Shown in pieces: positions 46,868-57,670 of a DNA stretch of 64,000 bases (positions within the stretch are counted from its first letter, which is position 1; each line of letters starts with the position of its first letter). The stretch spans positions 1 through 64,000 of the forward strand of contig VXCM01002511.1 in assembly GCA_014773175.1 (NCBI GenBank). Direction: 5' to 3'. The DNA comes from Lucifuga dentata. Its lineage: Eukaryota > Chordata > Actinopteri > Ophidiiformes > Bythitidae. A model generated the notes under the pieces. That model saw only the letters and a program-made list of their open reading frames with translations. It had not been told where the DNA came from and did not search any database. Made by a program: the position numbers and the translations under genes.

Positions 46868-47361
46868 GCCCAGGCACTAGAAGCCAGGTGCAGCAGGAGG
46901 ATCGGGCGGTCGGCCCAGGCTCTGGAAGCGAGGTGGAGCAGGTGATTCGGGTGGTTGGCCCAGGTGCTGGAAGCCAGGTGGAGCAGGAGAGTGATGAGAC
47001 AAGCCAGGATGAGCAGGACACGACTGATTGGAGCGCTGGAGACCAGGTCAAACAGGTGAACCAGGCGACCAGTTGGATCCTGGGAAAACAGACAGGACAG
47101 GCAGCCCCAGCCAACAGCCAGAGCCCAGGAAACCAGACGGGACTGGTAATTCAGGTGGACCACCTGAACATTGAGAGTCATACAGGAGGGGAAACAGGTA
47201 GTGAGAGAACAGCAGAGTTAGTGAAAGACTTAGGTTCAATATTCATGGCATCAAGCAGGAAACCAGGCAGGACAGGTGGCTCTGATGGTCAGTCAGAACC
47301 GGTGGAGGGCCGTCAGGGCCAGCAAGGCCTTCTGTGCAGAATCAGGAAAATTATGTTTTAA
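46868..47361 (+). repeat. 45-bp minisatellite with an incidental open frame
   Basis: Units beginning GCCCAGG start at 46868, 46913 and 46958, exactly 45 bp apart, and then decay. The plus strand stays open for 168 codons (46855-47361) with the pattern G-P-G-x-G-S-x-V-x-Q. Low complexity, no known domain and the in-phase period explain the open frame; I do not regard it as a gene. Confidence 0.7.
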
Positions 47362-48059
47362 TAATATCATATTTATTTTAATTAATACTGTCTATTTTAC
47401 AAAGTTCGTTCCCACCAGTTTTGTTATTAACACCATTTCATTGCAGTTAATTTTGTTGACAAAAACTAAAACGAAAAATGTTCGTTGATGACCATTTTCC
47501 CCGGATTAAAACGAAATGAAAACTAAATAAAAATCATTGTAAACAAAACCTAACACTAAATTTACCGCAATTTTCGCCATGAAATAAAAACTACAGGAAA
47601 ACAGGAATTATTAACGAATGGACAAAGAATTTGTATTATTCTGAGCGTATTAAATTTTCATATTTCAGTATAAAACACTGTTATGACTGGTGGCAGTATC
47701 AGAGGAAACTCACCGTCTTAACGCGACATGTCTCTGCCTCTTGGAAGAAAAAAATATTAAATAACAGACTTATGGAATTATTTTATCTATGTGCGCAGCG
47801 AAAATAAAACACAGTGCAAACGACTCACCAAGAAAATAACTGGAAAAACACCACAAACCTCTGCCACGCTGAAAGTTACAGGAAGGTAAGCTAACGAGGC
47901 TAACTTTAGCTAACGTCAGGTTAGCTGATTTGCTTGTCTTTTATGTTGACTTAACATTTAAATGGTTTTATTTCATACCTAATGGTAGTCACATTAAAAT
48001 TGTATGAGTTTGCCAGCAAATTGACTTTGACGTTATCAGTGTTTCTGGTGTTCTAACTA

Positions 48060-48300
48060 TTCACGTCCGACTGAAAGCAGACAATGAAAAGCTACTGCCT
48101 GATAGGTAATAACGGCGACATGAAGCTTTGTGAAGCGTTCAGGCTTTCCGGCACACATTACTTGAAGCTTCATATGAATCAATGAACACTGCCCTCTAGT
48201 GGTAAAACCAATGAATTGCGAATGACCTGGCACATACATACTCCACATTACATCCAGAGTCTCGAAGCTTCATTTGCGGCACAAGTGAAAATCTTTTGCC
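48060..48300. repeat. Unclassified fish repeat with GAAGCTT motifs
   Basis: ATGAAGCTTTGTGAAGC, ACTTGAAGCTTCATATGAAT and TCTCGAAGCTTCATTTGC, plus the phrase CTGCCCTCTAGTGG. Probably a MITE; ends not defined. Confidence 0.4.
48189..48202 (-). promoter_or_regulatory. CTCF-core-like site between myo5b and cfap53
   Basis: Minus-strand CCACTAGAGGGCAG matches all 14 positions of the short CTCF core CCASYAGRKGGCRS. It lies between the two genes but within repeat-like sequence, so it may be a repeat-borne motif. Confidence 0.4.
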
Positions 48301-48962
48301 TCCCACACAGAAGGTTACTGGTTCAGTTCCCTGATTGCCATCAAATTGTGTGTATGCTCAAGATGTTTGGATTTTGAGGATACAATATAATATCCTCATC
48401 CTTTATTAATCCTCTGGATTAATAAAAGTTTATCTTATCTTACCTTCGCTTATCTAAATATAATATAATACAATAAAATATAATATATAAATTATTAATG
48501 TGAAATTTCATAGAAAGGATCTCAATAAATAAAGACAGCCAAAAGTCGTGTATTAAAATAATAAATGGCAATGTTGTTGACAGACTGGGGAAAGTCTTAA
48601 TTTTATATTAACGTTTGTTTGTTTGTGAATTGTCCTGTCATTAGTTTTGTTCTGGTTTATGGTGTGGGGTAAATGGCGCAGTGTGTCTTGACGCACTAAA
48701 GCTGCTTATGAACATGATACGTAGTTGCACCATTGGACAGATGTAATTCAGTGGGTTGGAAAAGAATTGGATGGTGTGCTCATGTGACTAGTCAACTGTG
48801 AAGACAGGATGTGTTCAGGTGCTTATGTGACCGTGTTCTCGTGGTACTTGTGAAACTGATGGGAGAAGATATGAGCAAACATGTAGTGATTGTGCTTGTG
48901 CAACTGTGAGTGTGAGTGTGTGTGAAGGCCATTACAGATTTTTATTCAGAAACAATATCTGT

Positions 48963-49913
48963 TCAACAGTATGAGGGCTCAGGCGATTTCTTGCTGACAA
49001 TTTCTCCTGCTTTGGAGAAAACCTGTTCACGTGGAACTGCGGCAGTGACAAGGCATTTCACCTTTCCTTGTATGCCCCATTCTTGCATGAGCAAAGTTTT
49101 TACCTCAGCCAAGTTTTCTGCTGTGTGAACCTTTGGAAAAGGCCGCACTCCCAAAAGGGTAGTGCAGAGTTCTTCTTTTTCCTCCCGCATAATGGCAGGT
49201 CACAGCTAAGTAGGCATCCATATGAATGGATGTCCACATGGCAGTTGTGAGGCTGACTGCAACTGCCTTCTGCACATCTGATTTTGCCTTGTTCTTCATC
49301 TCCTCATACTTTTTCTGCACCATGGCCTTCACAGCCTGCCTTGTTGGAAGGACATATGTGGGGTCCAGTTTATGTGCTAAATCCTTAAATCCCACATCTT
49401 CCACAATGGAGAAAGGCTGGGCATCCTTGACAATCATGTTAACCCGTGCATCATCCAGTTCTTGTTTCCTCGTCACTATAAAAAAAAAAAAAAAAAAAAC
49501 ATTTTTACAATGGAAAGTTCAAAACCAAAGGTGAAATCTCAGAAAAATGTCCTAAAATGCAATGCAACATACCTTGACTAGCTCCTGCTTGATTGCTACT
49601 CGGCTGGGAATTTGCATGCTTGGCACATAAATGCCTCAGCATTGAGGATGTATTATCGTTATATGCCAGCTGCTGAGGTCACAGCAAGCACTGGATCTGT
49701 AAAAGTCATGCGAGGGAAAAGATAATGATAATAACAACACGATTAATAGTAATAGCAACAGTGCTACATACTAGCAAATGTCAGGTTATAGCATAACAGT
49801 TACCCCAAATTCGCTACAATAAAAGATGCTGTTACAGAACTCACCTTATTTGGTGAAATCAAGTCGAAGTGTTCCCACACTTGGGATCGAACTCTCTTTG
49901 TAGCCGGCTCCAT
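48963..49913 (-). pseudogene. ZBED-type hAT transposase pseudogene, spliced layout
   Basis: Three exon-like blocks with GT-AG edges. 49845-49913 encodes MEPATKRVRSQVWEHFDLIS then PNK, the start of a BED zinc finger. 49573-49696 encodes the finger itself (CLL-stop, then NDNTSSMLRHLCAKH). From 49475 it continues TRKQELDDARVNMIVKDAQP, FSIVEDVGF and VSLTTAMWTSIHMDAYLAVT. After a frameshift near 49170 it reads GVRPFPKVHTAENLAEVKTL and then jumps to EQVFSKAGEIVSKK, the C-terminal hAT motif, so most of the catalytic domain is deleted. A TGA replaces the second cysteine codon of the finger. A transposon relic, not the host zbed1 gene. Confidence 0.8.
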
Positions 49914-50956
49914 TTTTCTAATCACATACGATATCAACAGCACGCCACTTGTACAACCCACAAAGTTTGCTTGACTCTGAAAACTTTTATAGGGAAGAGG
50001 CGCCTCAGTGGTTCAGACCATTTTGAATCACCCGCCCATTCACTGACGTAATAGCAGCGTTTTCTTCCTCTTCTGGTGTTTTATGGCGGTTGGAAAACTA
50101 CGTAAATGCAGCATTACCGCCACCAGCTGGTAAGGAGTGTGAATCTGCATCTCATATTCTATTCTCTCTGTTCTTTGAACGCTGTAGAGCAGGGCTCTTC
50201 TTATGAAGGCCAGATTCTCCACATGTAAAATGTATGGAGGCCAGGGTTGGATTGGGATCCTAATTTTACTGGGTAATTTTTACAACAAATAAGTCCACTG
50301 TTTCTCCGTGCCAAGAAAATTATAAAAGGAAAAAAAAAAAAGTCTGTTTGCTTACTTTAATTTTGATTAATTTTATATTGTGCAGTGCAAAGGCCTGGGA
50401 CCAGCCCTTCCCCTGATGGTCAGTCTGACCCTGATAATCATTTTCAGAGAAATGATCTGATCTTATGTGAACATGGAAAACAACACGTAATACTGTGCAT
50501 CAAAGTAAAATATCAATTCACATATCAAAATGTGAAAAAAAAAAAATCACTTTTGAAACATAGTGAATAAAGTGCATAACCGTGAGCTGAAAATCCATCC
50601 TTCCTTACTTTGTGGTCTGTCAGCGCATCCTCTACAGCAGCTATCATGCATCTGTCTCAGGCTCAGCATCAGGAATGGCTTTTTCTTTGCTGCTAGAATC
50701 CCTGCAACAAGGCTGCTGCAGCACCTCTCTGATTCAGAAATGACCGGATCATGACAGCTTGTCTCTGCTGTTAGGTCCTACACTTTATGTCGGTGAGCAT
50801 CCAAGCCTGCTGTAAAATTATTTTCACAGTTCGGGCGCCTGGTCTTAAAGGACCTTCTGAAATTGTATTCTTTAATCACAACTGTTCCAACATTTACAGA
50901 TATTTCTCAGCCCACTCATCATTGAACTATTTTCAACATCAACTTTTCTTCTTTAA

Positions 50957-51537
50957 AGGACCATATCATGCATTTTGCATGTTTGAGCCTAATACATTCA
51001 ATTTTCATACGTTACATTACTGACAATTCCCAAAGGATAAAACCGTATTGCAGCTTTTCTGATATTTTGCTAAATCTCTTAATCTTTCAAAATCAAATAT
51101 TCAAGCGACACACCCACCTTAAAAATCCATGTTTCTCCTGCTAATAGTTATGCAGCCTTATGAAGTCACGGTCCTTTAATTTTTTCCATAAACACAGATC
51201 CTCTTTTGGGACTATATTTCCCGGTGGAGGCATACATTCACTCCACACTTTTTATTGCACTTAAGTGCTAAAATTACATAACTTCTAAAAAATACACGTC
51301 TTGTTGGCGATGATGGATTACCTATCCCAAGAATGTTTCAAGTATCAACAAGGTTCAACGAGTTGATTTTAATAGCGTACCAGAATGAACTGAAACCAAT
51401 GGAGGTCTGGAAGGTAGGAAAAACATTTTTAATTCACCGTTCCAGTAGTATGCTTTGGGAAATGATTGTCAGTAACATTACGTGTATGAAAACTGAATAT
51501 ATTAGGCTCAAACATGAAAAATTGATGGTATGGTCCT
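50957..51537 (+). mobile_element. TTAA-flanked MITE, copy 1
   Basis: 581 bp, ends AGGACCATATCATGC and inverted AGGACCATACCATC, with TTAA at 50953-50956 and 51538-51541. The inverted repeats extend some 100 bp inward (CATTTTGCATGTTTGAGCCT, TTTCCCAAAG). TTAA targets are typical of piggyBac-type transposases. No coding capacity. Confidence 0.85.
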
Positions 51538-51694
51538 TTAAGTAGTTTAGGATCCTGCTAACTGACAAACAAGCAAACAAACATTACCTGTTTAGTGGAG
51601 GTCAGGAAATGAAAACAATATGAGCATCAAGTATTCTGATGTGTTGTTAGGAAAACAGCAAAGGCACAGACAAATCTTCATTGCATGTAAATAT

Positions 51695-51700
51695 TTTATT
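51695..51700 (-). terminator. cfap53: Candidate cfap53 poly(A) signal AATAAA
   Basis: AATAAA on the minus strand, 109 bases past the cfap53 stop codon. It is the first canonical hexamer downstream that sits within a normal 3' UTR distance, so the 3' UTR is probably short. Cleavage position not determined. Confidence 0.55.
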
Positions 51701-51808
51701 TTGAGTCATATTTCCTTATTTTAATAAACAATTAACTTGAGGAAAAGTGTTTGTGTGAGTCAGTTCCATGTCTAATGTAATTATGTGTATCATCAGACGT
51801 GTTTCAGT

Positions 51809-52073
51809 TCAGCTGGTGCTGGCAGGCCTGGAACCCTCCGTTCTTCTAAAGATGTGGGTGGCGGCGGCGTGGGAAACGGGTCTGGACAGCATTTCCTCTT
51901 TTATCTTATCGTACTGCGCTTGCGAGACCAAACCATGCTGGTATTCCCTCTCTGCCTCAGCTTCCTCCTCACAATGCAAATGCTGCTGATGCAGCATCTG
52001 GGCCAGCAGGTCTGCCTGGTACGCTTGGCATGTCTGCTTAAGGCTGCAACACAGATCGTTACGGTGCGCCAGT
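51809..52073 (-). CDS. cfap53: cfap53 exon 8 and stop
   Basis: Completes Arg, then LAHRNDLCCSLKQTCQAYQ through HCEEEAEAEREYQHGLVSQA to a C terminus ending RPASTS and a TGA stop at 51809. The acceptor is TTAATCAG. The composition shifts from coiled coil to a short non-helical tail, as in orthologues. Confidence 0.93.
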
Positions 52074-55000
52074 CTGATTAAAGTCTGACAAGTCAGAAAA
52101 AGATCATGTGTGTTTGAGTTTTTAGATTTTTTGTGACATACCGCATTTTCTCTTCCTCATCCAACAGTTTTATCTCCTCAAGGACTCTGTTCAGCTCATC
52201 CCTGTCCTTGGTCAGCTGCATTTGTTTTTGCCTGTTCAGATCCACTACAGCGCACACACACACACACACACACATCACACGCACACACACACATCACACG
52301 CACACACATATCACATGTACACACATACCACGTGCACAGGCACACACACCACATGCACGCACAGAGTCAATGTCATACAACAGAAATTGCAGCACATCAT
52401 TATTAAAAAACAATACCGGTGATTTAGCGTGTTTGACAACCTGCATACATGTTACGTTCCTGAGAGTCATTTCCCAAAACATCCTTAGTGGTGAATTTTT
52501 TGAAATGTTTTTCCTGCCGTCCAGACTGCTATTTGTTTCAGTTCATTCCAGAAGCTATAAAATTAAACTTGTAGAGACTTGAGCTCAGTAGAAATAAGTA
52601 GGCTGTTAATCGTTTAAAAAAAAAAGTAACTAATTAATCGCACAGATTTCTGAGATTAATCTAGATTAATCACAGAAATTTCTAATCCATGTTTAAATCC
52701 CTGTTTTATCTGCTTTATTGAACTGTTTCTTTACTTTGTCACAGAAACAAGAGAACAACAACTGAATTAATTTGATTTATTTTATCTTAAAGGGACTAAC
52801 TTTATTTTGTAATGGATTATGATAAACTTTCTTTTGTGTTAGCTAACACTTTTATTGAGTTCAGATCAGAAACTAGCTTGGTTGATGTGTTAAAAGATGT
52901 TAGCATGTTATTCATGCTTCACCACAAGGTGGAAACTGGTCAAGGCTGACGTTTTCTTGTATGGAAAATCATCTTATTCTGAAAATAGAGCTTTGTTCAA
53001 GGAGAAGTTGATCTTATTTTGAAAAGACTGAATCCTTTTTGTGTAGCGTTAGTTAGCATTAGCTTGAATGCATCACACGCAGCAATGCAGTCAGGCTAAA
53101 GTGAAGCTAAAAGGCTGTGAAGTTCTTTTAGTTGCTTCTATGTTTTTGATGAATAAAGTTAAAATGACCCACTGCTGAGAGACTGAGTTTGTCTGATTTC
53201 AACAAGAGCCATCGCTGACTTTTAAAAGCAGAACTTTACATCTAAAACTCTGAGCTTTTTCCTTCTCCATCATTAGTGTTATAATGTTAGCCACAGGAAG
53301 TGGGGAAAAATGAAAACATTAGCATAGCCTCAGGAAGTGAAAACACGGATTCGTTATTAACATTAATTTTTTTTTAACACATTACACAGTCCACATTAAT
53401 CGCAAAAATTAATGCGTTAATCTTCCCAGCCCTAGAAATAAGTAGAACACTATGTCTGTTAATTTTTTTTTTTTTTTTTTANTTTTTTTTTTTTTTTTTT
53501 AAGTACCTTTATTCAACCTATCCAACACGGAGCTGCATGGAAGACAATGTATGTCTCCGCCAAAGAAGATGGATTTTATCAAGAAATGAAAATGACCCTC
53601 TATTCTACATTCAGACGTACATGTTAGCAGGTCAAACACTGAATTTTAAGGTGTGTGTATCACCTGAACATTTGATTTTGAAAGACTAGGAGATTTGAAA
53701 AAAAATGAGAGGAAAACTAAAATACGGTTTAATGTTTTGGAAATTGTTATTCAGGAACGTAACATGTATCTGGGAAGTACTTAGTGGGTTGCAACATGCA
53801 AAAGTGCCGGTATGATCCTTTAAATAGAACTCAAATCGTCTTCCACTCCCATATATGAGACATTTTCTCCTTACATTTTTGCTGGATCTGCAGGCAGCGT
53901 GTTTCCATCACATCCTTCATCAGCTGACTCACGGCCTCCCGCTGCTTCTGCCTCTCCTTGTCCTGTTTAGCCCAGGCTTTTTCCATTTCTGCTTTTATCA
54001 GCTTGTCTGTCTCTTCCTCCTCTCTCATCTCTTTTTCCAGCTCAGCCACCAAGTATTGCCGGTATCTTTGCTGCTCCTCCCACATCTCAATCTGAAAAAC
54101 ATACACGGGTTTCTTTAAAAATCTAAATTTGCAGGTCAAAATCGGGGTCGGCTTATACACGAGATTGGCTAATACATATATATTTTCAGTTCAGTGGGTT
54201 ATTCTATATTTGTCAGCACCTTTGTGCATTATCTTACTTTTCCATAAAATCATTTTGTATAGTATAACCTACAGAGACACTTTTGGGAGCTTTCAGTGTT
54301 TGTTTTTCCACGCAAGTCCACTCTCATGGCACTCTGGGGCCATCTGCTGGCCATACTGGTCATTAATTCAAGCAACAGAAATGTTTACGTGCAAAACATA
54401 CAATGAGATCATAACATCCGTTTGGTTCATTTTAAGATTTTAAACAAACTACATCATAATTCTCAGGGCATTTCTTACATGTTAAGTATCACAGCAGATG
54501 TTTTACAGCTGCAATTCCAGTCGAATGCTGAAGGGAAACAATGACTTTTTAAAATTTTTGATACTGTTAATTTTATATTTTTTTATATATACAATTTTTG
54601 TATTTTTTACTTAATATAATCATGATACACTTAAAGGACCATACCAGTCATTTTGCATGTTTGAGCCCAACATACCGTATAAGCTGGAGTCTAAGCCAGT
54701 CTCATGTATAAGCCGACCCCCTGATGTTGTTCCATCAGTTTATTTGTTTAGCAAATTACCTGTTTTTCTGGATATTGTCATAGTATTCCTCTGATTTTCT
54801 GAAAATAATCCTCGTACCGGTAAACATGATATTTATTTCAGCAGCTGATTACTGTAACTGACCAATCACTGGCTGCTTACTGGCTGCCGCAAAATGTGCT
54901 GGATAAGATGTTTAGTCAGGAAATATCTCATTCTAAGGTATGATTTAAACTATTTTCCATGGTAGTGCTAATGGTATTATTTCCATCCCTGGAAATTTCA

Positions 55001-57628
55001 TTCTCTGGGGTCAAATTTGAATTTCTCCTGTTTAAGCCGACCCCCGATCTGCTTTGTGAAATTTGGTAATATGGCTTATATTCGAGTATGTACGGTATTC
55101 AATTTTCATACATGTTACGTTACTGACAGTCATTTCCCAAAGGATAAAACTGTATTTCAGCTTTCCTGATATTTTGCAAACTCTCTTAATCTTTCAAAAT
55201 CAAATATTCAAGCGATACACCCACCTTAAAAATCCATGTTTCTCCTGCTAATAGTTACACAGCCTTATGAAGTCACTGTCCTTTAAATTTTTCCATAAAC
55301 ACAGGTCTTCTTTTGGGACTACATTCCCCGGTGGAGACATACATTCACTCCATGCTTTTTATTGCACTTAAATGTTAAAATTACGTAATTTTGAAAAAAA
55401 AAAACCTGAATACACGTCTTGTTGGTGATGATGGATTACCTATCCCAAGAACGTTTCAAGTATCAACAAGTTGATTTTAATAGCAGAATGAACTGAAACC
55501 AATGGAGGTCTGGAAGGTAGGAAAAACATTTTTAATTCACCGTTCCAGTAGTATGCTTTGGGAAATGATTGTCAGGAACATTACGTGTATGAAAATTGAA
55601 TATACATTATTAGGCTCAAACGTGCAAAATGGATAGTATGGTCCTTTAATATGTTCATAGTACTTTTTCATCCATTTTGTTGGTTCAAGTAGAGCATTTC
55701 TTTAATAGATTTAATTATTGTAATGGAGAGCTCAAATATAATTTGTCTGAAGCTCCTCGTGTCCAAACTGCGTACCTTCCTCTGAGCAGCTTCCCGTTTT
55801 TCATCCGTTTCACCTTTCAGGAGCTGCTGCAGGATACTCAGGTCCAGTGCCAGCTCCTCCTGTTGCTCCCTGGCCAGGCGCTTCATTTTCAGCCGCAAAC
55901 ACTGATCCAGCTGCCGACGCCGTGTCTCCTGAGCCTGCAGCTTCTGATGCTGCTTTTGCTGTTCCTCCAGGCGCAGCATCTCCCCCTGCTCCCGCTTGCA
56001 AGCACAGAAGAAGTACAATATCATTAAAGTGCTTAATGGATTATTTACCGTATATACTCAGTGCTTAATTTGTACCGTAATGCACCCACCCCCTGGAAAT
56101 TTCAATCTGATTTGAATTACTCGGCTGATCCCCCCATTTGTGTTGTGAAATTTGGTTAAAAAAAAACAAAAAAAAAACTCAGATTATACTCGATATGGCA
56201 TTTATCACTAAGAAGAAAATGTGTACAGTGCATACCAGAAGCTGGGCCTCCTCCTCTTTCAGCTGCCTGGCCTGACGTTGCTGCTGCTCAGCTGCTTCCA
56301 TCTGAGTCCTGAGGAAGGCCAGCTGCTCCGTGTTTTTCTGCTGCTGCCTCTGGAGTCTCTGGCTCTCTCTCTCCTCCTTAGCTTGCTGGTCAGCTTCCCA
56401 CAGCTCGGCAAACAGCCGCTCTTCATCCTGCTGCTGCTGCTGCAGCCTCTGCCTCATCTGCAGCTGAGCGGCCCGCTCCATGCAAACTTGCTCGTCTTTG
56501 CGTTTGTTTTGGATGGCGCGAAGGTCGTCACACCCTTCCCTGAAAAGAGTCGACATCACTCACATGCCGAACACAAAACTGTTTGCTGAACACGTGATGG
56601 AAGTTGCGTGTACCTGAATTGCTGCTCCAGTTTGTCTGACACCAGCTGCTGCCTTTCAGTCTCTCTTCTTTCCTTCAACGTTCTTACTCTTTCTCGCATC
56701 TTAGCTTGTTTTTCCAATATCGTCTCCTTCTTGCCATCCATTTCTTTCAGGAGTTGCTTTTCTTCAGCCTCCAACATAATACGCAGCCTTGGGGAGAGAA
56801 GCAGGTGAACGATTCTTGTGTAAATTAAAAGTCTCTTATAATGTCAAATTTTATGATTGTGCCTGTTCATAGACAAACCTTTCTCTCCTCTCCTCAATGC
56901 TCATCTCATATTGGTTCATAGCATCATTGACTTGTCGATGAATAGTCCTTTTCAGGATATGGCGATCAGTGCTCTTCAGCCATGAGGACTTCACTTCACA
57001 AGTCTGCTGGGACTGAGTGAACTCCAGCATCTTCTGCCTGGCATCTGCCTTTTTTCGTCTCTCCAGCATGAGGTAGTCTGCCCGCTTCGATGATGGGAGC
57101 TTTGCTCTCTGTGACAGAGCGATGGTGCAAACACTTGTTTCTTTTTTTTGTTTTTGTTTTTTTTTAACAAACTGGTCTTAGGAACTTGGATTTTTCCGAC
57201 CTCCTACTTGGAAAACTGCATTGGAATAGCATGCGAAGGCGGAGCTCCATCCGGGAAACTCGGACCAAAATGATCTACCATGATTTTATGTATGACGTCA
57301 CTCAATATGGCAGCGGAAGCAAGCTTTGTGAATGGAAATGATCAGCTAGCAGGTGAATTAAGTATTTTTTCTTACATGACATTGAAATGAAAAAGGTCAA
57401 AATATATCACCAAGTAAACTATCTACACTAGTGTATAATAACTGTTTGCCATTTAAACATAAGTGTAAATAATTTCAGAATATTACTTCTCTGCACAAAT
57501 TAATACTGTAATTAATATATTGTAAAAGAACACAACCAGTCTTGTAGTCTAACTTTACTTTACTTAGTATTTATTACTAAGTTTAATTAATTTTACTGTA
57601 TTTATTGGTGTTCAGCCATGATTATTAT

Positions 57629-57670
<42 letters not shown>

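Larger units (their letters stand above)
52425..53819 (-). mobile_element. TTAA-flanked MITE, copy 2, diverged and interrupted
   Basis: Left part 52425-52588 (ATACATGTTACGTTCCTGAG, TGTTTTTCCTGCCGTCC) and right part from about 53510 to GGTATGATCCT at 53819 (TTAA at 53820) are the two halves of one copy in the orientation of copy 5. A separate element (52602-53432) and a T-rich gap lie between. In cfap53 intron 6. Confidence 0.7.

Noticed and set aside
55847..56068. Ala/Pro-rich frame
   Set aside because: Shadow of cfap53 exon 5 in another frame.
56221..56589. Plus-strand leucine-rich frame that looks like a membrane protein
   Set aside because: It is the complement of cfap53 exon 4, where Glu/Gln-rich codons read as Leu/Ser on the other strand.
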